From assembly GCA_017979445.1 (NCBI GenBank), contig CM030706.1, forward strand, positions 20,043,884-20,107,883: a stretch of DNA of 64,000 nt. Reading direction: 5' to 3'. This document shows positions 33,811-44,666 of the stretch, piece by piece. This DNA comes from Akebia trifoliata. Taxonomy: Eukaryota; Streptophyta; Magnoliopsida; Ranunculales; Lardizabalaceae. Numbering within the stretch: position 1 is the stretch's first letter; every line of letters starts with the position of its first letter. The position numbers and the translations under genes were made by a program. Under the pieces are notes generated by a model. The model worked only from the letters and a program-made list of their open reading frames with translations, did not search any database and had not been told where the DNA came from.

Positions 33811-35080
33811 TTTTTTCTTGATGATCTTGAATGATCAACTCGACAACTTCTTGGTTCCCTGCAACTTAACCGAGTCAATTAGCATTCAGGAGGACTTAAT
33901 AGGTGGGCTTAGGACATGATTTAGAAAGAAAGGGTAAAAGGCTCAACTTCCCAAAATACCCCTAGTCTAATATTCTCTTTTTTTTGTCATTATTTTCTAT
34001 AAATTCTTTTGACTCTTTTTTTTATGCCCCTAGTTTGGCATTATTTTTCTTTTTTTTTGCTAATGCCCCTAGTTTGACATTATCTTCTTTTGAACCTTTT
34101 AATAGGGGATTTTCCTTTTGGATGATACTTTCCTTAAGAGAATATATTTTTTTTCATGACCGGGCCTGAAGTAACTTCTCAGGTTGCCTATGTACCCCAA
34201 ATATATTAATTTTTTCTTTTGGGATCAGGTCAAAACGTAGTTCATACTAAGATTCCCTCCCAAGGTTGGTCGGTATGGTTTAGAAAGAAGAGGCTATTTT
34301 ATTTTTCTTTTAAAAGGATGCGAGGGGCTAAAGAAGGTTTTTTTTTCTTTTTTGGTAAGATAGGATAATTGTTCGACCAAAGAAGGCCTCCTTTGGTGAA
34401 TGCTGCTTGACTTGGTCAAAGTTTCAGGAATTCGATATTTGGATTGCTTTGTCGAGTAAGGTTTCCTTTTGAAGAATGAATATTCTTTAGTCTTCTTCTG
34501 TGAAATCGAGTATGATCGAGTTTTCTGATTATTCAACTCTTCTAGAACTTCAAGAAAATCTTTTATTCTTTTGTGAAAGAGAACTCTCTTCTTTTGAGTG
34601 AGAAACATGGTAGATCCACTTGTAAGTCTTAGCATCTTTGTTGATGCTTTCAGCTATATCATCTTTTACCGATAACCTTTGACTTTGAAATCACTCTTGA
34701 CTTGATCTATGTTTTTGTGTAATTCATCCATATATCTTTATGAGACCATGCAAGAACATTGTTTGAATTTCTCAGGTAAGTTTACTATTCTCTCATGTTC
34801 TCCTGAGGATAACGTATTACCAATTTGCACTTCTTGAGTATACTCTTTAATTCCAATATTTATCAAATTTGGTTAGTGAGCTTTAAGTTATTTTTCATGT
34901 TAGATTTTATATTCACATCATTATTGCACACATGATAATCAAAAGTTTCTTTATTTATTGGAATTGAAAAGAACATAGACTGACAAACCTTACTAAAACC
35001 CAAAAATAAAAATGAAGAATTGAATTCAAAGACTGACGCAACTAAAGCTAAAAGAAACTAAAAAGACTTAAAAGACGACA
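33811..35080. other. Non-coding interior of the Tat-like element
   Basis: T-rich DNA with several poly-T runs (33975-34070). Short repeated phrases such as GCCCCTAGTTTG occur at about 34026 and 34064. Frames at 33984-34169 and 34294-34635 are low-complexity. Confidence 0.5.
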
Positions 35081-36571
35081 TCATTCTGAATGGAGGGACA
35101 CAATTCTAGAGTCTATGCCACTTCGATTATCTTCAATGGATGACTTGAACTTGCCTGCTTTTACTATCTCTTCATATTCTGATTCAAATCTGTCAGATTG
35201 GGGACAACCCGTTGCTTTAATAATTTCTCTGTTCTTCAGTTTTGCCACTGCCTTAGGATAGTTGAGCTCATTCTGGCATGAAGCAAATGCACTGTTAAGA
35301 CCGATTGGGTGAATGAAGGAAATTGGGTCAACTGATTCGGATTTGGATATTGATATTAGGTTTAGAGTAGGAGGGGGTTGATTTTAAAAAGTAGGCAAAG
35401 GGTTAGTCTTAACATTGGGAGTAGTAGGAGTGGGTATGGTGACTTTTCCTTCCTCAATAAGGTCTTGGATAGCATGTCGGAGAGTAATACACCTGTCAAG
35501 AACATGACCAGGCATCTGATGGAATTCACAGAATTGCCCATTATCCATGTTTGGAGGAAGAGGATTAGGCAAATGCTTAGGTTGTAAAGGCGTCAACAAT
35601 CCCCTTTTCATCAATTTTTGATAAGCAACACTAAGGGACATTCCAAGATTGGCAAACTGTCTCCTAGGCTTAGTTTGTGAAGGCTGAGTAGCTTGAGGAG
35701 ATAGTGCGAAGGAGGTGTTGGCCACTTGTAAAGAATTGACATTAGGTTTGAAATGTTTGGGTTTTGACTTAGACGAGTTACCAAAAAGTCCCGAAGAATA
35801 TGCATCCTCAATTTGATTTCCAACCTCAAGAAGGGATTGAAAAGTGGCAAGATACTGAGGCATCAAGTACTTGGCATAATTTGGAGTGAGATTCCTAAGG
35901 ATGATCTTGACTTGTTCCTTTTCTTGAGGTCGGTCCCACAATTGAGCGGCTTTAGCTCTCCATCGAGCAATGAACTCAGTGAAAGTTTCCCCGGGTTTTT
36001 GTTTAGTAGTTTCTAGGTCTCTTCTTGTGAGTTCAATATCCGTGTTAAATGAATACCGACCAATAAACTCCTTCATCAATTCATGCCACGTTCTTACCCG
36101 AGATGAGTCCAATGACATTAACCAGCGTAGGGCAGGTCCTGTAAGGGTTCTTTGAAAAAGTTGAGCCATCTGTTCTTCACTCAAACCCTGAGATTGCATG
36201 ATGCCGACATAAACTTTTAAATGAGTCCTAGGGCATCCAATACCATCAAATTTCTCCATATCTGGCATTGTGAACTTCTCTGGCAGACGGACCGTGGGAA
36301 ACAAAGTCATTGCCCCTAATCCAAGAGTAAGATCATCGGGGTCTTTAATATTCTTCAAAGCAGTTTCAACCTGAGTTATTCGATGAGCTAGGACAGGGTC
36401 GACGTGTAACTGATCATCTTCTTGATTTTTAACGAGGTCAAACACATCCTGAGGTTCTATAGCTTTATCTTTTCTCTTTTTAATTTTCAAAGATTCAATT
36501 TGTGTTTGGACAGAAGCAATAATCTGTGTTTGAAAAGATTCTAAAATATGACGGAGTGCAGCTTCATCCAT
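35081..36571 (-). CDS. Tat/Ogre-type Gag, interrupted by one in-frame stop
   Basis: The start is set at the ATG at 36571 (MDEAALRHILESFQTQ); the longer frame begins with TTG. The first 395 codons hold a charged N-terminus, then FTMPDMEKFDGIGCPRTHLK, MAQLFQRTLTGPALRWLMSL, TWHELMKEFIGRYSFN and GETFTEFIARWRAKAAQLWD, which are the capsid landmarks of Tat/Ogre Gag. GQFCEFHQMPGHVLDRCITL near the end is a knuckle-like Cys/His motif (CEFH-QMPGH-VLDRC). A TAA at 35384-35386 stops it, but the same frame stays open for 100 more codons (NELNYPKAVAKLKNREII) up to the TGA at 35081. It is the only recognised gene of the element and would encode the particle protein. The TAA may be a mutation or a read-through stop. 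Confidence 0.85.
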
Positions 36572-37322
36572 GGTACTCGTTTCTTCTCGTGGTAAAGACT
36601 GACTACTTAGCAATGGTACTCTAGAAAGACGACTATTTTCACGGATCCAAAGTGGTACAGATGGAGGTTTAGAACGTTAAGGACCAATTATCACCTTATT
36701 GGAAGTAAACCAAGGTTAACCATTGACTCTAAAGGTTTGACTCTTAACCACATGATTATGATATAGAATAGCCCAAGTCCAGTGGAAAATATCGAATCCA
36801 AATGCACTATAAGTCTATAATGACCAAAAAAATGAGAGAAGGTTAGACGCGGGTCTACCCCTGATTGGGATTGAACCTTTGATCAGACAAATTAACTTGA
36901 TCCTAAGATCGAATCTTTCTATACAAAGTAGTCTGGATCTTTAAAAGTGAAACCAATTAGTCCAACTGATTTGGTATTGATCAGTTTGATCCATTTGTCA
37001 ATTTGGCCAACTGGTTTAAGTGGTTCAAATTAATCGGTACATTTCACCGATTGGGTTGGACCGATATTGCGGGTTCTGTTTGATTATTCTGGATTGGTTC
37101 GCCCATTTACCTGTTGGTTGGATTGAATAAAACAACCTGGGAACACCCATAGTCAGTCCGGGTCGTGACCTACAAGGAAGGTTTCTAGACTCTAAGTTTA
37201 CTACGTGCAATGCATTTTATCTGGCCACCCTTGTCCAAATACACCTATATACCTCTCGATACGTGGTGACTTGGTTTGATATACCGTATAGGTGATAATC
37301 TAAAATCTCAACTCACTTCTCT
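36572..37322 (-). other. Leader just upstream of the Tat-type gag
   Basis: Non-coding. A TAA near 36677 bars upstream extension of gag. It contains TTGGTT/CCAA-rich phrases around 36930-37100. Confidence 0.5.
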
Positions 37323-37493
37323 GAAGTCAAAAATAGCCAGTTTGATCTCCAGTTGAGAGGTGGCGCATGATGCTGAGCAAAGGCCCACTTAAATACCTCT
37401 CGTCTAGAATAGACATAGTCTATCCCCCTCGTACAGTAGGGTACAGCGGGGCAAGATCTTGCTTAGGCACTGATTTTGACCAAGAAGTGCAAT
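37323..37493 (-). promoter_or_regulatory. Conserved leader block shared with the Athila-like element
   Basis: This matches 13510-13666 from GAAGTCAA through GAGGTGGCG, ACTTAAAT, AGTCTATCCCC, GGGCAAGATCTT to GACCAAGAAG. It keeps the hairpin ATAGAC-ATA-GTCTAT at 37409-37423. It lies about 750 bp upstream of gag, against about 125 bp in the other element. Confidence 0.6.
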
Positions 37494-37524
37494 AGATATA
37501 CTTAGATTATCTTTTACATACTTA

Positions 37525-37840
37525 TGGGTACGAGTCAAGAGTTGTAGCTTTCATAAATGGTTTGACATCCCACGAGGGGACCGACCACGTACTAGTACTA
37601 CGTTGGCAATCGGGACATGTGACTGTGTGGCTCACAATAGGTCAAAGGCTCAGGTTGCTCCAGCCTGGGTGCATCAATATACTTCTCAGAATCACCTGAT
37701 CAGACGGTATTGATGCCCCAGTTCGATATACCCTAAGGTACATGACTGGAGTTGTGGTTTTCATGAATGACGTCACATCTCCAAAGAGACCGGGTCACGC
37801 ACTAGTGCCACGTTGGCTATATAGGACGTGTAAGTGTGCA
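37525..37840. repeat. Diverged direct duplication of about 100 bp in the leader
   Basis: The stretch near 37529-37625 (GAGTTGTAGCTTTCATAAATG through ACGTTGGCAAT, quoted in parts) returns near 37743-37830 (GAGTTGTGGTTTTCATGAATG, then CCACGTTGGCTAT). Both copies contain a CAC(G)-ACTAGT-CACGTTGG core. Step about 213 bases. Confidence 0.75.
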
Positions 37841-39984
37841 AAACAGTAAACGTGCATGTGGTGTGTGCAAAGCAGGGTGGGGTGTGCCCGGGGCCTTTTT
37901 CAAACAAATGGACCCATGGGCTCAATCAAACCAATCATTGAAATAAACACTATCCTAATCACATGAATACTTAATCAAGATCAAAACCATTCAAATCACA
38001 TGATTAAAGATGAAGATATCAAGCACTTAATCCAACATTATTTGCTTATGTATTCCAATCGCGGGTTACTTTGAGTGATTCTAAATTAATCAAAATTTCC
38101 GAAGAATATGAAATTGAGGGTTAAATTGCCGAGATGATGAATAATGAAATTCATTTTTTATTTTTTATTTTATTTAAAACTTAACGTTTTACTATTGTTT
38201 TTTTTTTATAGAGGAAATGCTGATGTGTCCGAAGGGTATTTATTACTATTCTCACAAATCTAATGTGAGATGCGCATATAATCATAGATCTGATTTTCTC
38301 GTGATATGCGTAAGAATAAATCAAAGTTGTGTAGGCACGTCCACGTTAGAATTGCGAAAATCACCAAACACTACTAGAAGCCTTCTCCACGCAAATCCGA
38401 ACTAAAAGAAAAAACTTAAGAGAGTATTAAGAAGGTAAAACCATTCTTCTCACTTCCCTTATACTGTTCAGAAACATGAATTAGTAATTTTGATGCGATC
38501 ACTCCAAAGTCCAACCCCACGGAACCAATGAAATCCGAATTATAAGAGCTTCCGATTGTTCCGAAAGTGCAGAAATACCTCAACGAATTTAGATTGGAAA
38601 GAGACACAAACAAACTCCAAATCAGGATGTTGAATTTCGCAACAAATTTAACTTTCAACCCCGATCGAACCAAACAGGAAAAAAAAATGAAGGCTGGATA
38701 AATCGCTTTGATTATTAAAGTATCTTAATATACTAATCCAAACCCCTTCATTCGATTCTCAAACCTGCAGGTAAAGTCACTTTAGCTTAATCTGAAAAAA
38801 ACCTTGACAGCAAACTCTAAAATTCCTTTCGACAGATGACAGAGAGACCATCGCTTGAAGGAATCTCAAAACCGAATCGATTTGATCTAAGTATCTGCAA
38901 TGGTAAGAAAACCAAGAATCAGGATGGGAGGTTGATTCGATTGGATTCTGATTTGAAACCGTCGATCCCAATGAAGACGAAGAGATCTGAGCAAAATAGT
39001 GGAGGAGCCATCGAGTTGAAGCTCCATACCACTCCATTGGAGGAAGCCGATCGAGCTGGTTAGGTTCGACGATTCTAAATCTCATGTCTCTAAATCAGAT
39101 GAGATCAGAAATCTTCTTCAAACATTAATGGCCTTAAAACCGATTAGAGTGGATGGTTCAATCGGACAGAGAGAACAAACCGGTCGGTTTCTGTTGAAAA
39201 CGCGAAGAACACGATTGAAAACATCTTAAGAAAATGGCGTGAGGTTGAAAGCAAGCTCAAACGTCCAAGCTTTGGGTCGTTTGAGCTTCGCAAAACCGAA
39301 AATATGGGTTTGAAACCCTTGAGGAGTCGATCTCGAGTCTCTGTTGAGACTGATAGAAACGAATGGGGAAGAAGGCTCCTTTTAAAAGGATTGATTAAAA
39401 TGCTGAATTAAAAAAAAAATGGGTTTTCGCTTTTGGCACCCCATTGAAATTCGTTAGATTTAAAAACTCACATTGCTTTATACTTGGGGCACACCAAAGG
39501 AGGCTGTTGTTGGAAGAAACTTCAAAGGAAAATTTAAAAAAAAAAAAAAAAAATCTATGTGCTGTCAATGGGTAGCACATCTTGCCAAACAAATGATAAA
39601 AACAAAAATTTTCCCTCATTCTTTTGTTTTTTTTTTTTAAAACACATTATCGAATAACATCAATCACGTTTCTCTAACATCGTTTGTTATCCAAAAATGG
39701 ATCGACATACCTTAAAGAAAGGAAGAAAAAAAGGGAAAAAAAAACTTTTTTGATTTCATTATTCCATCATCATTATTCTGCCCTCAATAATATCATTCTT
39801 TAAAATTTAATATTATTTAAATTCACCCTAAGAGACACTCGATTGAACTATAAAGAAAACATGCCACATTAACGCACTCGAAATTAAACAGAAATTAATG
39901 ATTGGGTCGATAAAAAACAAATAAAATCTAGGTCAATGGCAATATTCCCATACTTGGGGTTTTTCAAGTTTGATCCTCAATGTG
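37841..39984 (-). other. 5' leader of the Tat-like element
   Basis: Over 2 kb without a recognised frame. The short frames at 38217-38405, 38416-38673, 38777-39085 and 38836-39063 overlap on opposite strands and show no domain. Ogre elements carry an extra frame before gag; I cannot see one here. Confidence 0.55.
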
Positions 39985-40000
39985 CCCAGCAGAGTCGCCA
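39985..40000 (-). other. Primer-binding site of the Tat-like element
   Basis: The element strand reads TGGCGACTCTGCTGGG, one base inside the 5' LTR. TGGCGACTC with a following GCTGGG is the usual Tat/Ogre primer site, often ascribed to tRNA-Arg. Confidence 0.82.
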
Positions 40001-40001
40001 C

Positions 40002-41737
40002 TGAAAGCGTCCTCGATCCGCGGGGTGCGCGGATCCGCTTTTGACCCTTGAGGTTTGGGAGTCGCCACCTAGTTGTTAAGGTCTAGGAACCAAACTGACT
40101 CTAAAAAAGGCAAACTAATCTACGAAAGAGAAAAAAGGTCCGAGGATCACGTTACGGGGTTGGAAGGTGTTAGGAACCAACCCCTCTCGGCCAAAGCCGG
40201 TCTCTACTAACTTCCCAAATAAATCACATTGCTAAAAACCTAGATAAAAATAAAAATAAAAAATTTTATACCTTTCCGATAGCAAGGATTTTGTTCCCTC
40301 AGATCTGACAAAAATAGCTCCTTGTACCGTACTCCCTTGCTCCGTTCTGTCTCCGGATTTGATTTCGGATCTCCGAGACAAGGTATCTCCTTATTTTTGG
40401 ATCTGAACTCTTCAAGTTTGTTGCGAATTTTGGGATGTTTTTGGAAGGCTTTTTAGGCGTTTCTTATGCTAAAATTGAAGGAGGGATGTTAGGTAAGGAG
40501 TTGGGGCTCCAAAACTAGGGTTTATGGGAGGCTAGGGGGTTTTTAGACTACTTCTCTTAGGGTTTATCATTTGATACGAAAATAGGGTGTGAGCACCTCT
40601 ATTTATAGATGTTTTTAGGGGTTGATTTGGATAGAGTTAGTGTTTAATTAGAGTTTTTTTAATTAAAGTGTTTTTTTAGTTAGAATTGTTTTAGGTAGAA
40701 TTGTGTTTTAATTAGAATTGTTTTAGGTAGAATTGTTTTTAAGTTAGAACTCTATTAGATTGAGTTATTATTTAATTAGAACTCTATTATGACTTTTGGT
40801 CTTATTTGATTGACTTTTAATGTTTTGACTTTAATCTTAATTAATTGACTTTTAATATCTTGACTTCAGTCTTGCTTAATTGACTTTAATTTTGACTTTA
40901 GTCTCACTTGATTGACTTTAATACCTTGACCTTAGTCTTTCTTGATTGACTTTAAATTTTGGGAGAACCCCCCTTTAAAATATCTTTAATTCTTTGGACC
41001 CCCAAATGGAGGGGTCCTTAAAGAAATATCTCACGAACCCTCAACAATTTTACTTGAAAACCCGATTGATCGATTTCTTCGGCTCAAAATTTTAAATTAA
41101 TTTCATTAATGTTTCACTTTAATTATTTAATATTTTATTTATTAATTTCAAATTTTTTAATTATGAAAATTGTGAAATTACCGTTTTGCCCCCGGAGAGG
41201 ACTTTTCACGTTTTAAGTCGATTTTTAATGTTCTAGGATGTTTTAGAATCGATTTTTCGAAAGGAATTCAATGGAAGTATTAGTTTGTGTCATTTATGAA
41301 ATTTTTTGTGTGAAATGGTCATGAACTTTATGAGGGGCATTTTTGTAATTTTGTCGAATTTTGTTAAAATTGACGAAATGATTTATTTGGTTCCGATTTG
41401 TTATTTTATGTGTTCGAGAGAGTTTTCCTAAGCGTAACGTAGGCTCTAGGGTTGTTTTGAGGTTAGGGGTATTTTGGTAATTTGGTCAATTTTTAGTGAT
41501 TTTTATGGTGAAACTTCTTTTTGGTCTGCAAGATGATGATTTCTATGTTTCTGGGGTCGTATTTTCCTAGCGTAGCGTGGTTTCTAAGGTTTTGTCAATT
41601 CAAGATACCTCATCCGGATTTCTGAAACATATCGGTTAACAAAATAAAGCAATGGAATACACATCCGTCATTGGGAATCATTGCGATCGGGTTGACGAGT
41701 TGATTAATCAGGCGGATGCAAAAATGGGGTGTCTACA
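40002..41737 (-). repeat. 5' LTR of the Tat-like element
   Basis: The LTR is 1736 bp, starting TGTAGACACCCC at 41737 and ending GCTTTCA at 40002 (element strand). Near the 3' end it has the GGTTCC(T)AACACCTTCC block, a second TGGCGACTC copy at 40059-40067 and a GC-rich hairpin at about 40015-40036. It matches the 3' LTR pieces 22075-22456 and 30163-31500, and also 57224-58966 and 62769-64000. Confidence 0.9.
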
Positions 41738-42360
41738 CCACCAAATAAGAACTCCTGCAAAATCTTAGAAGCTGGCATAGAACCATTCTTGATGCTCCCG
41801 CTACTTGAGTTACTAGCACTCTTTGATCCCTTGTCGGTTTCAACATTTGGAGCAGAAGATTGGGTAGATCGACCCATCATCATTTTAGACTCGTACTTTG
41901 ACGCGAATGCCAAAGTGGACAAGAGTGCCTTCAGAGCAGAATCGGTTGTGTTATTTTGCTAACTTACTAGCATGTTTGATGGTCGACATAAAGGAAGTCG
42001 AGATGTTGGTCTCTCGTTAGATTTTTGAAACTTCTCTAGTACACTTTGATTCTTCTGATTGTGTACTTGGGAACCATTATCTGTTTGAGAAGGCAAGTCT
42101 CTTTGGACGTGTTGGGAGTCTGACAAGAAGAAATAATCTAGAAAATTGCAACGTTGTTTCTGAAAGTTCGAGTATAAATTGCTGTTCAAAACTAGTGACC
42201 ATATTGTAAAGTAGTTTACTGTGTGCAAAAATAGGCAACTATTTCCTTTGCTGTAAAAGCCTTTAGACTTGTAATTGTTACAAGGATACTTGGAGAGTTG
42301 ATGATCAAACGGGCAGTCATCCCTTTTCAAGCACGAGTGAAGTGTGAAAAACTTGCAAGG
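41738..42360 (-). pseudogene. CCCH zinc-finger protein exon, broken
   Basis: The exon opens after TTTGCTTATATCAG, a good acceptor. It encodes a first finger C-KFFTLHS-C-LKRDD-C-PFD-H (CX7CX5CX3H). A second follows as C-NNYKSKGF-Y-SKGNS-C-LFL-H, where Tyr replaces the second Cys. The rest is Ser/Gln-rich with KYESKMMMGRSTQSS and KILQEFLFGG near the end. This resembles plant CCCH proteins that bind RNA. An in-phase TAG at 41959-41961 and the lost Cys argue that it is not functional. The Tat-like element inserted at its left edge; the last four codons and the stop are at 22054-22069. Confidence 0.75.
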
Positions 42361-42837
42361 CTGATATAAGCAAATGGGTCATTAGGAAGAGAAGAGAAGA
42401 TGCTTGATAAAGTTACGATTCCATTAAGAATGATATTCCTTTTTTATAGGTAAGAGCGTAATATTCAAGCAGCCTACTAAAAAAAATCATATGTTTTCAC
42501 TATATGAATCCTGAGGACCATATAGTGCTGCAAATCCTAAGGCGGACATTCTCCTCAGGACAACAATGAGTAAGAGAATGTGAGTTGAAATAGCTAATAG
42601 CTTTGACTTCCAACTAAGAGTTGCAACAATGCCTGATGGTTGCCACTTATGAATAAGACTAATCTCGAGAAGAGGGAACTTGCCAACCAACATTTTAGAT
42701 CCTACTGTCTAGTTTCTAGACATAGTTAAACATGAAAAATATTTATATATACAACCTTGACAAATCACGTGCATCTGCATCTAAAACCATGTAAGACACA
42801 ACAAATGGTAACATGGTCAAAAGGTGATCAAGCTAAC
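42361..42837 (-). other. Intron-like spacer between captured fragments
   Basis: Contains the donor GTTAGC of the kinase fragment on its right and the acceptor of the CCCH exon on its left. The 68-codon frame 42487-42693 has no recognised domain. If transcribed from the right, the two fragments could be spliced together across this spacer. Confidence 0.4.
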
Positions 42838-43482
42838 CTGGGGAAGATCTTTTCTCATTCTCACCCTCGTTAACATAATCAAGTTCCTCAAAAAAACAAG
42901 CAACCCATTCATCTACCAATCCAACAACATCAATGGAGATCTGAAAACATTGAGAAACATACAAGAAAAACCATAATTACACCTCATATGTACTCCTTGG
43001 GAAACAATAAAACCAGTAGCTTCAAAAATAAAATGTGATGAATAAATCAATTAATTACTTGAGGAAACCTTTGAAATACCAATCCCATGTTCCGAATGAT
43101 GAATAAATCGACTGTTACAGTCTCATGCACAAAAGGCCGTTGTACTTTAACAGTCACTAAATCCCCATTTTCTTTCAGTCAGCCCTTATATACTTGACCC
43201 AAAGATGCTACACAGAGAAACCCCAAATCATTAAATAATCATAATAAAAGGCTACATGTCATTAATGAGATAGATAAGCTAGGGTGGAAATAAATGACTA
43301 TTGGCTATATGTTGATAAAACAACCCAATGAGCATCAAAATTAAGTACAAGAACAAAAATTATGCAAGACTACCAACTGCAATTGGAGAGGAAGTAAGCT
43401 TAGAATATATATTTTGTCAAGGCTGGCCAAGTTCCTCCTCAATAAGAGACATAGCCACATCATCTGGAAATGAAGGAACCAT
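42838..43482 (-). pseudogene. ABC1-like kinase (ABC1K) fragment, three exons with introns
   Basis: Three exon remnants follow each other on the minus strand. At 43382-43482 there is PSFPDDVAMSLIEEELGQP, then a stop in place of Trp, then QNIYSKL. At 43059-43207 there is SLGQVYKG, a TGA in place of Arg, then KENGDLVTVKVQRPF (the conserved Lys region) and DLFIIRNMGLVFQRFP. At 42838-42940 there is ISIDVVGLVDEWVACFFEEL and DYVNEGEN, joined by a short deletion and frame change to KDLPQ. Acceptors (TGTGTAG, GTTTTCAG) and donors (GTAATT, GTTAGC) remain, so it was copied as DNA, not through mRNA. These match the N-lobe of plastid-type ABC1K proteins. Confidence 0.8.
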
Positions 43483-44439
43483 CAATTATCATCAAACAGA
43501 ACTCAATCAGTTAAGGAAAGGATAAATAGAGAAATTTGGATGCTGATTAGACAAGTTGAAATCACTAGTATAATTTAAAGCTTCTAGTAAAATAGTTACT
43601 GTGTACTTTGGAACTATGAACTTGTCAGTGATTAAGTAATATTAAAATAAGTAGGTGTGTGATACCACAAAGATGACAGTATATTCATGGTTTTCTCTTA
43701 AAAAAAGAAACAAAAAAATAAAATAAAATAAGAACTACATTAAAGTTCTCTAATCAACAGTACATTGGCATTATATGGATATGTCACAAATTATTTCAAA
43801 ATGGTATCATGAGTATTCAAGAACCTTAAGAGTGACTCTGCCCCTGCACTTTTTAAGAACTGAGGGCCACATAAACACAACACCTCAATGCCAAAAACAA
43901 TAGCATCGGATCTTCTATTTCCCATTGAATACAAGCTACATTACTCACTAGTTGTAATGGATTCGATTCTCTTAGGAATTTTTACAAACAGTTGGTGCAT
44001 ATTAATCTGAAGGAAAGACAATATGAAGGAAAAACTTCAAAATAGTCAACAATAATCTAAAATGTTGAATGCAAACTTCAAAACATTGGAAGCCCTAAAT
44101 TAATTAAGGAAAATCTTAGATTCAATTAAAAACTTTAACATACCTGAAGATTCGATCACAAACCAAGAAAAGGGAGGGAGATCGAACAAAGCCCTAAAAC
44201 TTTCGATCAATGTCAATCGATTATGCTCTAAAACTTGCAAATCAAAACTGATTGCATCTTCAAAATCACAGATTTTGTGAGTGAGAGATCGAGCGAAGAT
44301 CTTTCGATCAAACTACGGTCAATTTCTTTTAAAAAAAAAAATCCGAACGATTTACTTTCTAAAATGAAAAAAAACTTATCGATTCTGAGAAAGAGAGACG
44401 TTAGATCAAAACTTAGAGAGTTGATTCGAGAAGAGAGAT
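43483..44439. other. No gene recognised
   Basis: AT-rich DNA between the kinase fragment and a GA-rich tract. A further upstream exon of the kinase was looked for and not found. Confidence 0.45.
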
Positions 44440-44575
44440 CCGAGAGAGAGAGAGATTCGAGAAGACAGATTTGAGAAGAGCAATGAATTTGAGAGAGAGT
44501 GAAAGAGAAGAGCAGCCGAGTGAGAGTGAGAGGAGAGAGAGAGACGAGTAGAAAGTGAGAGTGAGAGAAGAGCGT
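44440..44575. repeat. GA-rich low-complexity tract
   Basis: GAGAGA runs with interspersed GAAGAG and GTGAGAG. Frames on both strands here are Ser/Leu or Arg/Glu artefacts. Confidence 0.85.
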
Positions 44576-44666
44576 TCGACAATGGCAGAAGTCGACCTTC
44601 TCTCCAAATTTGTTAGAATGGCTATCGGTATCCCAATTTTTACTTATTACATTCAGATAATTAAAA

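Larger units (their letters stand above)
22075..41737 (-). mobile_element. Non-autonomous Tat/Ogre-like retrotransposon with gag only
   Basis: The element reads on the minus strand. Its 5' LTR is 40002-41737. Its 3' LTR is 22075-31500 and contains a nested CRM-like element. After removing that insert the element is about 12 kb. It has a primer site (39985-40000), a leader of 3.4 kb, one gag (36571-35081), then a non-coding stretch with tandem repeats, and a purine tract before the 3' LTR. No protease, RT or integrase is present, so it must depend on a partner. The flanks CGACC (22070-22074) and CCACC (41738-41742) agree at four of five bases and are taken as the target duplication. Plant elements with LTRs and only gag have been named TR-GAG. 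Confidence 0.85.

Noticed and set aside
38416..39085. Extra frame before gag as in Ogre elements
   Set aside because: Short frames on both strands overlap and none has a recognisable domain or length fitting an Ogre ORF1.
43805..43820. TGGTATCATGAG as a second primer site
   Set aside because: Only partial match to the iMet primer site, with no LTR border beside it.
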